Source of the DNA: Microbispora corallina
Lineage (GTDB): Bacteria > Actinomycetota > Actinomycetes > Streptosporangiales > Streptosporangiaceae
Direction of reading: 5' to 3'
Length of the DNA: 64,000 nt
NCBI RefSeq assembly: GCF_016863035.1
Contig: NZ_BOOC01000010.1
Span: 44,429-108,428 of the forward strand
Positions 7,336 through 16,989 of this stretch are shown in pieces. How positions within the stretch are numbered: position 1 is the stretch's first letter; every line of letters begins with the position of its first letter. Position numbers and translations under genes: made by a program. Below the pieces are notes generated by a model. It made no database searches and was not told where the DNA came from. It saw only the letters and a program-made list of their open reading frames with translations.

Positions 7336-9744
7336 GTGAACCAGGAAAGGGCCCGACGGCACGCCAGGTGGCGGTTGCCGTCGGGCGTGTACAACCCCGT
7401 CGTGACGGCGGACGGCCGCCGGTGGCGCGACTACGAGCAGGCCGCCGAGGCGCCGGCTCCGTCGCTCGAGGACAGGCGGATGGAGCTTCTCGTCCCGGCC
7501 CTGACGAACGGCGCGCAGGCCTTGGGCGTCGCCGTCGCGCACGGCCGGGGAAACGGCGTGACCGGCGGGAACGGCACGTCACCGGCGGCGGTCGGGGGGA
7601 ACGCCGCCGGAGACGCCCACGACGCCTCGGGTGACCGTTCGGACGCTGATCCGGATGCTGTCTCGGGTGCCGTGGAGCAGACGGACCGGGTCCCGGAGGA
7701 GACCTCGGCGGTGTCCGGGGACGAGGAGCCGGACGCCCCTGGAGAGGCTCCGGCGGCCGCCGGGTTACCCATGTCTCGGGCTGGCGAGGCGCAGGCCTGC
7801 GCCTCCGAGCCGGGAGAACCGGGAGAGCGATACGAGCCCGGCGAGACGACGCCCCCGGCCGAGGCGTGCCCGGACCTCGCGGTGCCCGGCGCGCTCGGCG
7901 CCGAAGAGACCGTGCGGGACGCCGCCACGCCCGCGCCGGTTCCGTCGCAGAGCTCAGAGGGCCACCGCGATTCCGGCCTGGCGGACGAGCGGCCCGGTCT
8001 CGCCGCTCCCGGCGCAGACGCCGCGCACGGCTTCGGCGAGCCCGGTCCCACGCCGATGGCGGGAGATGGCCGGACCTGTGACGCTGCGGACGGTCGTGGC
8101 GAGCCGGGTCCCGTGCCGATGGCGGAAGATGGCCAGACGGGTGACGCCGCGGACGGCGGTGGCGCGGTCGAGCGGTCCGAGGCCGTGGACGCGGGCGATC
8201 CGGACGGTGACGAAGAGCCCGACCTGGACGAGCACGACCGGACCGGGTCGGACGTTCCCGTTGATGCTCTGGGCGAGTCCGCCGAAGGGCAGGGCGCCGC
8301 CGCGTATGACGCCCTCGCCCCGGTCGGCGACGGTGACGGCGCCGGTGCCGCCGTTCCTGTCTCGGCCCGGCGGGCCGGGCAATCCGCGGCGGAGGCCGCG
8401 ATCGCCACGGCGTACCCCCTTGAGAGCGTGCGGCCCGCCGACGAGTTCCCGCTCTCCGGCCTCGCCGTGCCGCCCCGCCAGGCGGTGCAACCGGACGGGG
8501 TAGAGCCGGACGTGATGGCCCGGGCCCGCCTTGCGGCACGGGTGCGGCAGCCGGAGGAGGCGGAGGAGAGCACCGCTGTGCGGGCGGAGACGCCGACCGA
8601 TCCGCTGCCGTACCCCCTGGCCGCCCCGGTGGCCGCGGACCACCGGGAGCCCGGGTTCGCGGCACCGCCTCACGGGCCCGCGCCCACGGCGGACCCCGAC
8701 CTCCCGGCCCGCGTCGCCCACCAGCCGAGCCAGAGCGTGCGGCGCACGCCGGTGGCGGACGCGGTCCGCGCGTTCAAGGCCGAGGCGATGGCCGCGGCCT
8801 ACGACGACACGGCCGACGCAGCCGACGCAGCCGCCGAGGACGCGACTCAGGACGTGGTCGCCGCGAACCCCGACGGGTCGGCCGGTGGAGGGACGGCCGT
8901 TCCTCACGGGCCGGAGGCCGGCACCGATCGCCTCCCGGGCGGGCGCATGGGCGACCTGATGGCCGACCTGCTGGGGAGCCCGGCACGGCCCGAACCGAGA
9001 TCGGCGCACCCCGAGCTGACGGCCAGGCCGCTGCCCGGCCTGAACGGCGACCCGCTGGCGGACGCCCTGGCCGCGAAGCTGTTCACACAGGTCGAGGGCC
9101 TGTGGACGACCGCCTTCGACGAGGCGGAGCGTGACTGGCTCGACCGGTCGTCCCGCCCGCCGAGGCTGGAGCACACCCGCCCGTACGGCAGGCCGGGAGG
9201 GCTCGCCGAGCCCGACCCGGAGACGCGGCAGAGCCTCGTCCAGGCCGTGAGCGGACGCTTCCCCGACCCCCGGGGCACGTGGATCAGGCTGATCAACGCC
9301 GAGGGGCCGTCGGAGGACCCGTTCAGGTCGAACAACGCCGTCGACTGCGCCCTGTCCGTCATGTCCACCTGGCACGGCGAGCCGGTGGTCGCGGCGCGGC
9401 GGCTGCCGGAGTTCGACCCGAACGGACGGCCGCTGCTGACCGGCGAGACGGGCGGGGTGACCCGGGCCGAGGAGTGGCTGGGGCAGCGCTTCGAGTACGT
9501 GGGGCACGGCCGCCGCGCCTACGTGGCCATCGCGCAGCGGCTGATCTTCGGCGGGCACGGCGCCGCCGCCGTCCTCATCACCCGCTGGCCAGGCGGCGGC
9601 AGCCACGCCTGGAACGCCGTCAACTGCCGGGGCGAGGTGCTCTGGATCGACGCGCAGCGCGGGCACATGGCCCTCGAACCGCCGTACGAGGACGTGACCG
9701 GGGTGTTCGCGGTGGTCATCGACCGCCAAGGCCAGCGGCTCTGA
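7336..9744 (+). CDS. Long low-complexity protein with C-terminal papain-like glutamine deamidase toxin domain
   Basis: An 802-residue protein. Residues 1-60 are a short ordered head (SGVYNPVVTADGRRWRDYEQ). Residues ~65-600 are acidic, Ala/Pro/Gly-rich and probably disordered, with a 21-residue tandem repeat. The last ~180 residues resemble the Tox-PL papain-fold deamidase/peptidase domain: Cys671 in SNNAVDCALSVM, His757 in GGSHAWNAVN and Asp772 in WIDAQRG form the expected triad. Tox-PL domains are known from polymorphic toxins and from secreted effectors that deamidate glutamine. There is no signal peptide and no evident immunity gene: the next gene is on the other strand behind a terminator. 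GTG 7336 follows a GGGAGGGGG ribosome site. Confidence 0.75.
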   Translation: MNQERARRHARWRLPSGVYNPVVTADGRRWRDYEQAAEAPAPSLEDRRMELLVPALTNGAQALGVAVAHGRGNGVTGGNGTSPAAVGGNAAGDAHDASGDRSDADPDAVSGAVEQTDRVPEETSAVSGDEEPDAPGEAPAAAGLPMSRAGEAQACASEPGEPGERYEPGETTPPAEACPDLAVPGALGAEETVRDAATPAPVPSQSSEGHRDSGLADERPGLAAPGADAAHGFGEPGPTPMAGDGRTCDAADGRGEPGPVPMAEDGQTGDAADGGGAVERSEAVDAGDPDGDEEPDLDEHDRTGSDVPVDALGESAEGQGAAAYDALAPVGDGDGAGAAVPVSARRAGQSAAEAAIATAYPLESVRPADEFPLSGLAVPPRQAVQPDGVEPDVMARARLAARVRQPEEAEESTAVRAETPTDPLPYPLAAPVAADHREPGFAAPPHGPAPTADPDLPARVAHQPSQSVRRTPVADAVRAFKAEAMAAAYDDTADAADAAAEDATQDVVAANPDGSAGGGTAVPHGPEAGTDRLPGGRMGDLMADLLGSPARPEPRSAHPELTARPLPGLNGDPLADALAAKLFTQVEGLWTTAFDEAERDWLDRSSRPPRLEHTRPYGRPGGLAEPDPETRQSLVQAVSGRFPDPRGTWIRLINAEGPSEDPFRSNNAVDCALSVMSTWHGEPVVAARRLPEFDPNGRPLLTGETGGVTRAEEWLGQRFEYVGHGRRAYVAIAQRLIFGGHGAAAVLITRWPGGGSHAWNAVNCRGEVLWIDAQRGHMALEPPYEDVTGVFAVVIDRQGQRL
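8035..8160 (+). repeat. 63-nt in-frame tandem repeat inside the deamidase protein
   Basis: Two adjacent 63-nt units (8035-8097 and 8098-8160) encode near-identical 21-residue blocks of the form GEPGPxPMAxDGxTxDAADG. The copies differ at scattered third positions and a few amino acids, so the duplication is not brand new. It lies in the disordered middle of the protein. Confidence 0.8.
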
Positions 9745-9753
9745 CCCCGGCGC

Positions 9754-9789
9754 ACGGAAGGGGCGGGCCGGTCGGCCCACCCCTTCCGT
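9754..9789. terminator. Bidirectional hairpin between convergent genes
   Basis: A 16-nt arm starting ACGGAAGGGG pairs with a downstream arm ending CCCCTTCCGT, with one mismatch and a four-base GGTC loop. It sits between the ends of the convergent deamidase and ABC-permease genes and can serve both strands. Confidence 0.7.
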
Positions 9790-9839
9790 CGTCGGTCCCG
9801 CCGGCCCCAGCTACCCGGCCGCCATGGGAGCGGGACTTC

Positions 9840-12317
9840 TCAGGCGCTCGCCAGCGAGCCCACGATGGAGGCGCGGGCGGCCCTGCGGGCGGGCAGCACG
9901 GCGGCCAGCACGCCGGCCAGGGCGGACGCGACGATGAACAGCAGGATCTGCGTCACGGGCAGCCGGAAGCTGATGTCGTCCCTGAGGGTCTGCGTGGCGG
10001 CCCAGCCGTACACCGTCCCGAGCACGACGCCGACGAGCGCCCCGACGAGCCCGAGCACGAGCGCCTCGACCGACAGCATGCCCCGCAACTGCGGCCGGGT
10101 CAGCCCGAGGGCGCGCAGCAGCGCCGACTCCCGGGTCCGTTCGTGGACCGACAGCGACAGGGTGTTCGCGATGCCGAGCAGCGAGATGACGATCGCGAGC
10201 CCGAGCAGCCCGGTGACGATCATCAGCATGCTGTCGAAGGCGCCCTCGAACTGGCTGCGGATCTCCGTCGTGCTGCCCACCTTGACCGCGGGGTAGGCCC
10301 TGGTGGCGTCGTCCACGACCCTGTGCGCGGTCTCCGCGGGAACGCCGTCCTTGCGGTCGACGAGGATCTGCGCGTCGTCAACGGCGCCGAAGTACCGCTG
10401 GAAGTCCTGCTCCGGCACGGTCACCGAGGGCAGCAGGGACAGGTCGGATGACAGCACCGCCACCACCCGCGCCTTCGCCTCGCCCTTGCTCCCTCCGATC
10501 GTGACGGTGTCGCCGACGCCGACGCCGAGGTTCTTGGCGGTCGACTCGTTCAGGGCGACCTGGCCGTGTCCGAAGCCGTCGAGGGTGCCCGAGGTCGCCT
10601 GCAGCTTGACGGCCGTGCCGAGCGACGACTGCGTCACGGTCCCGATCTGGTCCTCGTCGCCGTTCAGCGTGCCGTCCTTCGCGCGGAACTCCGTCACCGA
10701 CGCCAGCTCCGGCCGGGCGCGCAGCGCGTCCGCCACCGACCGCGGCACCGTGCCCGACTGGGCGGCGACCAGGTAGTCGGCCGGGAACTGCCGGTCCAGC
10801 TCGTCGCCCACCGTCGCCCGTACGGTCGCGGTCAGCACGGACATGAACGTCATCAGCGTGACGCCGATGGTCAGCGCGACCGTCGTGGTCGCCGCCCGCT
10901 TGGGGTTGCGGCGCGAGTTGTCCACGGCGAGCCGTCCCGGCACCCCGAACAACCGCCCCGGCAGCCACCCCGCCAGGCCGCTCAACGGTCTGACCAGCAC
11001 CGGGCCGAGGATCAGTACGGCGAAGAACACGAGCACGCCGCCCGCCATGACGACCATGAGCCCGGTCTCGCCCGGCGGCATGAGCACGGCCGCCGCGGTG
11101 AGCCCGGCTCCGGCGAGGCCGAACAGGGCGGCGAACACGACCCGGACGACGCCGGCGCGGAACGTGTGCTCCTCGACCTGGGTGCGCAGCGCCGCGATCG
11201 GCGGCACCCTGGTCGCCGTACGGGCCGGCAGCAGCGCCGCGCCCACGGTGACGAGGATCCCCGTGGCGAGCCCGATGACGATCGTCTGAGGGGTGAGACG
11301 GGCGGTCCCGCCCGGCAGGTCGGTGCCGAGCCGGCCGATGACGAGGATGGCCGCCGCCCCGAGCCCGAGCCCGATGAGCAGCCCGGCGACCGACGAGATC
11401 AGCCCGACGACGGCCGACTCCAGCACGATCGAGCCGAACACCTGCCGCCTGGTCGCCCCGATGCAGCGCAGCAGGGCCATCTCCCGCATCCGCTGGGCCA
11501 CCAGGATGTTGAACGTGTTGTAGATGACGAGGGCGGCCACGAGCAGCGCCACCACGCCGAACAGCAGCAGCCCCACCGTCAGGAACCGGGTGTCCGTCCC
11601 CGCCCGCTGGGCCAGCTGGTCGGCCCGCTGCCTGCCGGTCTTCACATCGGCCGACGGCCCGACGGCCGAGGCGACCACGTCGCGCAGCCGCTCGGGCGAC
11701 GGGCCCGCCGTGACCGCGTCGATCTCCCGGTAGCCCTTCTCGCCCGTCATGCGGCGAGCGGCCGCGGCGGTGAAGTCCACCGCGCCCCGGTACGCGAGGT
11801 CCTGGTCGACGCCCACGTCGAACAGCCCGACGAGCCGGAACTCATGCCGCGCGTTCTCGTGGTCGAGCACGGAGATCGTGCCGCCCACGGAGAACCCCTG
11901 GGCCTTCGCCGTGTTCCGGTCGAGCACGGCCTCGTCGTCGGAGGCGGGCGCCCGGCCCGCCGTCACCGTGAGCCGTCCCGCGGGAATCGACACACCGGCG
12001 GTGGGGACGTCGCCCACGGCCTTGCCGTCCCTGCCGATCAGGGCGGCGGCGCCGGCGACGACGGGCTGCGCGTCCCGCACCCCCGGCACCTTCCGTACGG
12101 CCGCCAGAACGCTCTCCCGCAGCGCGTCGTCCTTCGCCAGGACGACCACGTCGACCTTGTCGGCGTCCGCGGCGAACTTCTGCGAGAAGCCCGCCTGCAG
12201 GGTGTCCGTCAGCACGAACGTGCCGGCGATGAAGCCGACCCCCAGCGTGATCGCCAGTGAGGTCAGCAGCAGGCGCAGCTTGTGCGCCAGGAGCCCGGCG
12301 AGAGTGGTCCTGAACAC
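9840..12317 (-). CDS. ABC transporter permease, MacB/FtsX type with two FtsX domains
   Basis: An 825-residue permease. The first membrane segment ([20 protein letters not shown]) is followed by a ~200-residue extracytoplasmic MacB-like domain, then three hydrophobic segments (~255-360) forming the first FtsX domain. Two more segments near 400-440 precede [20 protein letters not shown], a second extracytoplasmic domain and a second FtsX core (~700-815) ending [18 protein letters not shown]. This 10-segment duplicated layout is typical of actinobacterial permeases that pair with a LolD/MacB ATPase and act on peptides, lipids or antibiotics rather than importing nutrients. GTG 12317 begins 3 nt after the ATPase stop, so the two are one transcript. 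Confidence 0.9.
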   Translation of the reverse strand: MFRTTLAGLLAHKLRLLLTSLAITLGVGFIAGTFVLTDTLQAGFSQKFAADADKVDVVVLAKDDALRESVLAAVRKVPGVRDAQPVVAGAAALIGRDGKAVGDVPTAGVSIPAGRLTVTAGRAPASDDEAVLDRNTAKAQGFSVGGTISVLDHENARHEFRLVGLFDVGVDQDLAYRGAVDFTAAAARRMTGEKGYREIDAVTAGPSPERLRDVVASAVGPSADVKTGRQRADQLAQRAGTDTRFLTVGLLLFGVVALLVAALVIYNTFNILVAQRMREMALLRCIGATRRQVFGSIVLESAVVGLISSVAGLLIGLGLGAAAILVIGRLGTDLPGGTARLTPQTIVIGLATGILVTVGAALLPARTATRVPPIAALRTQVEEHTFRAGVVRVVFAALFGLAGAGLTAAAVLMPPGETGLMVVMAGGVLVFFAVLILGPVLVRPLSGLAGWLPGRLFGVPGRLAVDNSRRNPKRAATTTVALTIGVTLMTFMSVLTATVRATVGDELDRQFPADYLVAAQSGTVPRSVADALRARPELASVTEFRAKDGTLNGDEDQIGTVTQSSLGTAVKLQATSGTLDGFGHGQVALNESTAKNLGVGVGDTVTIGGSKGEAKARVVAVLSSDLSLLPSVTVPEQDFQRYFGAVDDAQILVDRKDGVPAETAHRVVDDATRAYPAVKVGSTTEIRSQFEGAFDSMLMIVTGLLGLAIVISLLGIANTLSLSVHERTRESALLRALGLTRPQLRGMLSVEALVLGLVGALVGVVLGTVYGWAATQTLRDDISFRLPVTQILLFIVASALAGVLAAVLPARRAARASIVGSLASA

Positions 12318-12320
12318 GGC

Positions 12321-13064
12321 TCAGGCCTCCAGTGCCACGAGCGTGTCGAGGACGCCCTGCGGCGTCGGCCGCTCCAGCTCGCTCACCAGCAGCCCGTCCC
12401 GCAGGAACACCACCCGGTCGGCGTACGACGCGGCGACCGGGTCGTGGGTGACCATCACGATGGTCTGCCCGAGCTCGCGCACCGAACGGCGGAGGAACGA
12501 CAGCACCTCGGCGCCGCTGCGGGAGTCGAGGTTGCCCGTGGGCTCGTCCGCGAAGATGACCTGGGGCTTGCTGATGAGCGCCCGCGCCACCGCCACCCGC
12601 TGCTGCTGGCCGCCCGACAGCTCGCTCGGCCGGTGCCTGAGGCGGTCGCGCAGGCCCACCGTCTCGATCACCCGGTCGAACAGGGCCTGGTCGGCCTGCC
12701 GCCCGGCGATCTCCAGCGGAAGCCGGATGTTCTGCTCGGCCGTGAGCGTCGGCAACAGGTTGAACGCCTGGAAGACGAACCCGACGCGCTCACGCCGCAG
12801 CATCGTGAGCTGCTTGTCGCCGAGGCCGGTGATCTCGACGTCGCCGATGCGGACCTCGCCGTCCGTCACCGAGTCGAGCCCCGCGAGGCAGTGCATCAGC
12901 GTCGACTTGCCCGACCCGGACGGGCCCATGATGGCCGTGAACGCCTGGGAGGCGAAGCCGACGTCGATCCCGCGCAGGGCGTGCACCGCCGCGTCGCCCT
13001 CGCCGTACACCTTGGTGAGTCCTCGCGCGACAACTGCGGTGCGGACATCGGTTGCTGTGGTCAT
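12321..13064 (-). CDS. ABC transporter ATP-binding protein, MacB/LolD type
   Basis: A 247-residue ATPase with Walker A GPSGSGKSTLMHCLAGLD, Q-loop region VGFVFQAFNLLPTLTAEQN, signature LSGGQQQRVAVARAL and Walker B VIFADEPTGNLDS followed by the H-loop in VMVTHDPVAAS. The FNLLPTLT motif and the NLDS ending are characteristic of the MacB/LolD subgroup that energises FtsX-type permeases. It heads the two-gene transporter operon with its own -10 element directly before the ATG, separate from the upstream response-regulator gene. Confidence 0.93.
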   Translation of the reverse strand: MTTATDVRTAVVARGLTKVYGEGDAAVHALRGIDVGFASQAFTAIMGPSGSGKSTLMHCLAGLDSVTDGEVRIGDVEITGLGDKQLTMLRRERVGFVFQAFNLLPTLTAEQNIRLPLEIAGRQADQALFDRVIETVGLRDRLRHRPSELSGGQQQRVAVARALISKPQVIFADEPTGNLDSRSGAEVLSFLRRSVRELGQTIVMVTHDPVAASYADRVVFLRDGLLVSELERPTPQGVLDTLVALEA

Positions 13065-13070
13065 GAGATC

Positions 13071-13076
13071 ACGCTA
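13071..13076 (-). promoter_or_regulatory. -10-like hexamer for the ABC transporter operon
   Basis: On the minus strand TAGCGT stands 6 nt before the ATG at 13064 with no ribosome site between, the usual leaderless spacing. It implies that the transporter can be transcribed separately from the two-component genes, as expected if the response regulator activates it. Confidence 0.45.
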
Positions 13077-13176
13077 GGGGCGCGATCTCCGCGTTTCCTC
13101 GGCCTGCCGGACGGGCTTCGGCTGCCCCTCCCGGAGGGCGTCGCGAGCCGTGTGCGACTTCTGAGGTACGCGTCCG

Positions 13177-13848
13177 TCAGCCGTGAGGACGATCGGGCGT
13201 CACGACACCCGTCTCGTACGCGTACACGACCACCTGGGCCCGGTCGCGCAGCCCCAGCTTGGCCAGGATGCGTCCGAGGTGGGTCTTCACGGTCGCCTCG
13301 GCGAGGTGGAGCCGCGCCGCGATCTCACTGTTCGACAGGCCCCGGGCCACGTGGTAGAGCACCTCCCGCTCGCGCGCCGTCAGCAGCCCCGCGTCCCGCG
13401 TGCGCGCGTCGCCCTCCGGCAGGAGCACAGCGAAGCGGTCGAGCAGCCGCCGCGTCGTGCTCGGAGCCACCACGGCGTCCCCCGAATGCACCGACCGGAT
13501 GGCGGTCACCAGCTCCGCCGGCGGCACGTCCTTGAGCAGGAACCCCGACGCCCCCGCCTTGATGGCCGCGAAGGCGTACTCGTCCAGGTCGAACGTCGTC
13601 AGGATGAGGACCCGCGGGCCGCCCGGGGTCGCGCAGATGAGCCGGGCCGCCTCCACGCCGTCCATCCGGGGCATACGGACGTCCATGAGCACCACGTCGG
13701 CCTCCAGCGTCCGCAGCGTCTCGACGGCCGCCCGGCCGTCGGCCGCCTCGCCGACGACCTCGATGTCCGGCTGCGCCCCCAGGACCATCCGGAACCCCGT
13801 CCGCACCAGCTCCTGGTCGTCGACCAGCATGACCCGGATCACCGCCAC
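13177..13848 (-). CDS. NarL/LuxR-family response regulator
   Basis: A 223-residue response regulator. The receiver domain (residues 1-~120) has the acidic pair Asp10/Asp11, the phosphoacceptor Asp56 in VVLMDVRMPRMDG and Lys in GFLLKDVPP. The C-terminal LuxR helix-turn-helix spans ~155-215 (LTAREREVLYHVARGLSNSE, then ATVKTHLGRILAKLGLRDR). It lies 57 nt downstream of the histidine kinase on the same strand and just upstream of a MacB-type ABC transporter, so its likely target is the transporter promoter; this is inference from context. Confidence 0.93.
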   Translation of the reverse strand: MAVIRVMLVDDQELVRTGFRMVLGAQPDIEVVGEAADGRAAVETLRTLEADVVLMDVRMPRMDGVEAARLICATPGGPRVLILTTFDLDEYAFAAIKAGASGFLLKDVPPAELVTAIRSVHSGDAVVAPSTTRRLLDRFAVLLPEGDARTRDAGLLTAREREVLYHVARGLSNSEIAARLHLAEATVKTHLGRILAKLGLRDRAQVVVYAYETGVVTPDRPHG

Positions 13849-13905
13849 CTCACCGACACCTCACCGCCACGCCGCCTCCTCGCACCCGCGACACCGTACG
13901 GCGGC

Positions 13906-15093
13906 TCACGCGGCCACGCCGACCGGGATCCGCGCCACCACCTGGAACCCGCCGCCCGGGGAGGGCGCCGCCTCGACCACGCCGCCGTACATCGCGACCC
14001 GCTCCCGCATGCCGATGAGCCCGTGGCCCCCCTCGAGACGGGGCGCGGCCGCGCCCCGGCCGTCGTCCCGGATCCGCAGCTCGACCTGGCCGCCCGCGAA
14101 CCGCACGTCCACCCGCGCCCGCGCGCCGGGCCCGCCGTGCTTCAGCGTGTTCGTCAGGGCCTCCTGCACAATGCGGTAGATCGCCAGCTGCTCGCCCTCC
14201 GGCAGGTCGCGCGGCGTCCCCGACACCGCGAACTCGATCGGCAGCCCCGACTCCGTGACCTGCTTCACCAGCTCCGCGAGCTGCGCCACCCCCGGCTGGG
14301 GGGCGTACTCCTCGGCCGGGCTCCCGGCGTCCTGCCGCAGCACCCCCACCAGCCGCCGCATCTCCGTCAGCGCCTGCCGCCCCGTCGCCGAGATCGCGTG
14401 CAACGCCCGGCGCGTCTGGTCGGGGTCGGTGTCCATCGCGTACGCCGCCCCGTCGGCCTGCACCACCATCACGCTGACGTTGTGCGCCACCACGTCGTGC
14501 AACTCCCGCGCGATGCGGGCCCGCTCCGCCGAGGCCGCGATCCGCGCCTGCTGGTCGCGCTCCCGCTCGGCCCGCTCCGCCCGCTCGACCAGGCTCTCGA
14601 CGTACCGGCGGCGGGTGTTGACGTAGATCCCGGCGATCCAGATGGCGACGACGAACACCGACAACGACGGGAGCGCCCGCAGCGTGTCCCCCCACCAGCG
14701 CACGACGGCCAGCAGCAGCCCGAACTCGGCGACCAGCCCCGCCGCGACCGCCCAGCGCGGCGTGCACCGTGTGGCCACGGCGTACATCGCGATCAGCACG
14801 GCGAGGTCCCCAGGCACGATCTGGATGTCGGCCACCCACTGCCCGAAGCACAGCAGCGCGACGACCGCGAACACCTCGCGCGGATACCGGCGCCGCCACA
14901 GCAGGGGAACCATGAGCACGAACGACAGCAGCAGGATGCCCGACCTGCCGAGGTGCACCGGCGACCCCGGTGAGGAGAACGCCGACGCCGACAGCAGGCA
15001 GATCAGCGCCACCGGCGACACGGTGAGCGCGTCCACCAGGGCGCTGTGGTGCGCACCCCAGGCGCGCAGTCTGCCGAACACGCCTACAACCAT
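13906..15093 (-). CDS. Two-component sensor histidine kinase, NarL-system type (HisKA_3)
   Basis: A 395-residue membrane kinase. Residues ~20-165 contain about five hydrophobic segments with short loops, so there is no large external sensor domain. The dimerisation domain has ARELHDVVAHNVSVM with phosphoacceptor His199. The ATPase domain carries the N-box region IVQEALTNTLKHGGPGA, then IRDDGRGA and GGHGLIGMRERVAMYGG. This intramembrane-sensing layout is typical of actinobacterial kinases next to drug- or peptide-type ABC transporters, consistent with the adjacent regulator and transporter. It diverges from the proline-rich membrane protein at 15248. Confidence 0.92.
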   Translation of the reverse strand: MVVGVFGRLRAWGAHHSALVDALTVSPVALICLLSASAFSSPGSPVHLGRSGILLLSFVLMVPLLWRRRYPREVFAVVALLCFGQWVADIQIVPGDLAVLIAMYAVATRCTPRWAVAAGLVAEFGLLLAVVRWWGDTLRALPSLSVFVVAIWIAGIYVNTRRRYVESLVERAERAERERDQQARIAASAERARIARELHDVVAHNVSVMVVQADGAAYAMDTDPDQTRRALHAISATGRQALTEMRRLVGVLRQDAGSPAEEYAPQPGVAQLAELVKQVTESGLPIEFAVSGTPRDLPEGEQLAIYRIVQEALTNTLKHGGPGARARVDVRFAGGQVELRIRDDGRGAAAPRLEGGHGLIGMRERVAMYGGVVEAAPSPGGGFQVVARIPVGVAA

Positions 15094-15247
15094 ACGTATC
15101 GGCTGCTCAGCGCTGGTCAGCCTTGCGGCGGATCCCCTTGTACGACTCAGGTCGCAGGTTCGGCCCCGTTTACGCCGTCCTTACGGATCTCGGCGCATTC
15201 TTACTGGCGGGGGTGCTTCGCTGGATCGGGGTAAAGGGAGATCTGTG

Positions 15248-16201
15248 ATGGCGGATCACGACGCAGGGCCGCGCGGCGCCGAGGACGAGTCGCGCGGCCC
15301 GGAGCCTGGGGAGACTCCGGCGTCGTCCGCCGCCCCCCACGACCCCGCCGCCGAGCCCACTGCTCCGACCTCCGCCGCCCACCCGGCCGACCCGGCCGAG
15401 GCCGCCGGATCGGCCGATGAGGCGCACGGCCACGGGACGGGCACCACGGCCTACACGACCTCCGCGCCATCAGGCGCACCCGCACCAGGTCCCGCCGCCG
15501 AGGCCGCAGGACCGGCCGATGAGGCGCACGGGCAGGGGACGGGCACCACGGCTTACACGACCCCCGCGCCGGCAGCGGGATCGGCCGCTCATCCGCAGGC
15601 AGCGGCCGGCGGAGCGGCAGGCGCACCCGGGGTCGCCGACGCGCGCTTCGCCACCGGACCCGGCGGCCCGGCTCACACCTACGGCCCGGGACCCGGGGGC
15701 GGCTACGCCTACGGCCCGGGCGGCGCCGGGTGGAACGCGCCCGGATGGGGCGCCCCGCCGCCGGCGCAGCCCCCTACCGCCCTCTCCCGCGCCCTGCCGC
15801 CGCCGGGCCGCCGAGGGCCGTTCGTCGCGGTCGGCCTGGCCGGGCTGCTCATCGGCGTCCTGCTGGGCGGCGGCGCCGTGGCCGCCGGCACCGCCCTGTG
15901 GCACCGCGCCCACGACCACTACTACCGCGTGAGCTGGGAGGAGCGGGGCCCCGGCCAGAAGGGCGCCCCGTTCGGTCGCCGCTTCGGGCCGGGGATGCCG
16001 GGGATGCCGGGGGGGCCAGGGGGGCCGGGGCAGCGCGACGGCGGACTTCCCCGGTTCTGCCAGCGGACCCCCACCGGCTTCCGCTGCGACATGCCCGGCC
16101 CCGGCGCGACCTCCTCGGCCCCGCCGGCTCCGCCGGTCCCGTCCGCTCCGCCCGCCCCGCCGACGCCGCCGGTCCCGCCGCAGCCGTCCCCGACCTCGTA
16201 G
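15248..16201 (+). CDS. Ala/Pro/Gly-rich single-pass membrane protein
   Basis: A 317-residue protein with no recognised domain. Residues 1-~195 are low-complexity (Ala, Pro, Gly, Thr), including two copies of a block containing DEAHGxGTGTTAYTT. One membrane segment follows at ~200-222 (VAVGLAGLLIGVLLGGGAVA), then an external part with HDHYYRVSWEERGPG and a two-cysteine segment CQRTPTGFRCDMPG before a Pro-rich tail. ATG 15248 has an AGGGAG ribosome site 7 nt upstream. The disordered head with a short cysteine-bearing outer domain suggests a cell-wall or surface role, but nothing more can be said. It is divergent from the histidine kinase. Confidence 0.65.
   Translation: MADHDAGPRGAEDESRGPEPGETPASSAAPHDPAAEPTAPTSAAHPADPAEAAGSADEAHGHGTGTTAYTTSAPSGAPAPGPAAEAAGPADEAHGQGTGTTAYTTPAPAAGSAAHPQAAAGGAAGAPGVADARFATGPGGPAHTYGPGPGGGYAYGPGGAGWNAPGWGAPPPAQPPTALSRALPPPGRRGPFVAVGLAGLLIGVLLGGGAVAAGTALWHRAHDHYYRVSWEERGPGQKGAPFGRRFGPGMPGMPGGPGGPGQRDGGLPRFCQRTPTGFRCDMPGPGATSSAPPAPPVPSAPPAPPTPPVPPQPSPTS
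15399..15570 (+). repeat. Direct repeats at 102-nt offset in the membrane protein gene
   Basis: Two ~68-nt copies (about 15399-15467 and 15501-15570) are strongly alike, both encoding an EAAGxADEAHGxGTGTTAYTT block, separated by a Pro/Ala spacer. They explain the doubled low-complexity stretch in the encoded N-terminal region. Confidence 0.75.
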
Positions 16202-16214
16202 CCGGCGCCGCACT

Positions 16215-16823
16215 TCAGCGACTCGCCGCACGCTCCCGAGCGCGCCGCGACACCACCACGGCGACCGCGGCGTACACCGCGACGTAGGCCGCGGCGAGCA
16301 GCAGAGCCGAGCCGCGGAAGCCCAGCGGTCCGCCCTCGCCCACCGGCCCGCCGACTACCCAGCCGACGGCCAGCGAGAAGCCCGCCCACCACGGCAGCAC
16401 CTTGGCGAGCAGCAGCGCGACGGCGAACAGCACCACGCCGACCAGCGACACGAGCATCGACAGCAGGTACAGCGGGCCGAGCGACTCGGCGTCGGCGCTG
16501 AACAGCGACGCCACGAGCGGCGGGACGAAGCCGATCGTGCCGGCCGTCGTCAGGATCAGGGCGAGCGTGCCGAGCCTGCCGTCCCGGCCCTCGTGCAGCG
16601 AGTGGATCGCCGCGACCGACACCAGCAGGGCGCCGATCAGCGGGAACCCGTCCACCGTGAACGCGTAGTCGGCGACGTCGACGATCCGGTCGTGCTCGGG
16701 GACGGTCGTGAACAGATCCAGCAGGGCGAGCACAGCGGCCGCCGCCGCGCCGGTGAGGAGCCCGATCCGGGCCAGCAGATACGGCCGTGGGCCGGAGGCA
16801 GGGGCGTGCGTCTGTGCGGTCAT
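16215..16823 (-). CDS. Multi-pass membrane protein of unknown function
   Basis: A 202-residue protein with about six hydrophobic segments, for example LARIGLLTGAAAAAVLALLD, GTLALILTTAGTIGFVPPLV, LYLLSMLVSLVGVVLFAVAL and LLLAAAYVAVYAAVAVVVS, and short loops. The ATG at 16823 follows GAGGAGAG at a good distance, whereas the longer upstream-open frame would lack one. No catalytic motif is seen; DUF4386-like or similar small membrane families are possible. It converges on the membrane protein gene at 15248 and diverges from the large histidine kinase gene at 16990. Confidence 0.7.
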   Translation of the reverse strand: MTAQTHAPASGPRPYLLARIGLLTGAAAAAVLALLDLFTTVPEHDRIVDVADYAFTVDGFPLIGALLVSVAAIHSLHEGRDGRLGTLALILTTAGTIGFVPPLVASLFSADAESLGPLYLLSMLVSLVGVVLFAVALLLAKVLPWWAGFSLAVGWVVGGPVGEGGPLGFRGSALLLAAAYVAVYAAVAVVVSRRARERAASR

Positions 16824-16989
16824 CGTCGAACTCTCCTCGTCGTAGGGGGATGACCCGCATGACGCTAGGAGCGCACGGCATCCCCGTCGTCCGGCCACGC
16901 GGGGAGATCCGGGTCCGCCCGTCGTGCGAGCCGGAAATCCGACCGGGGTGGGACGACGCCCGGGACCGGCGTCGCCTATCGTGCGGGCG

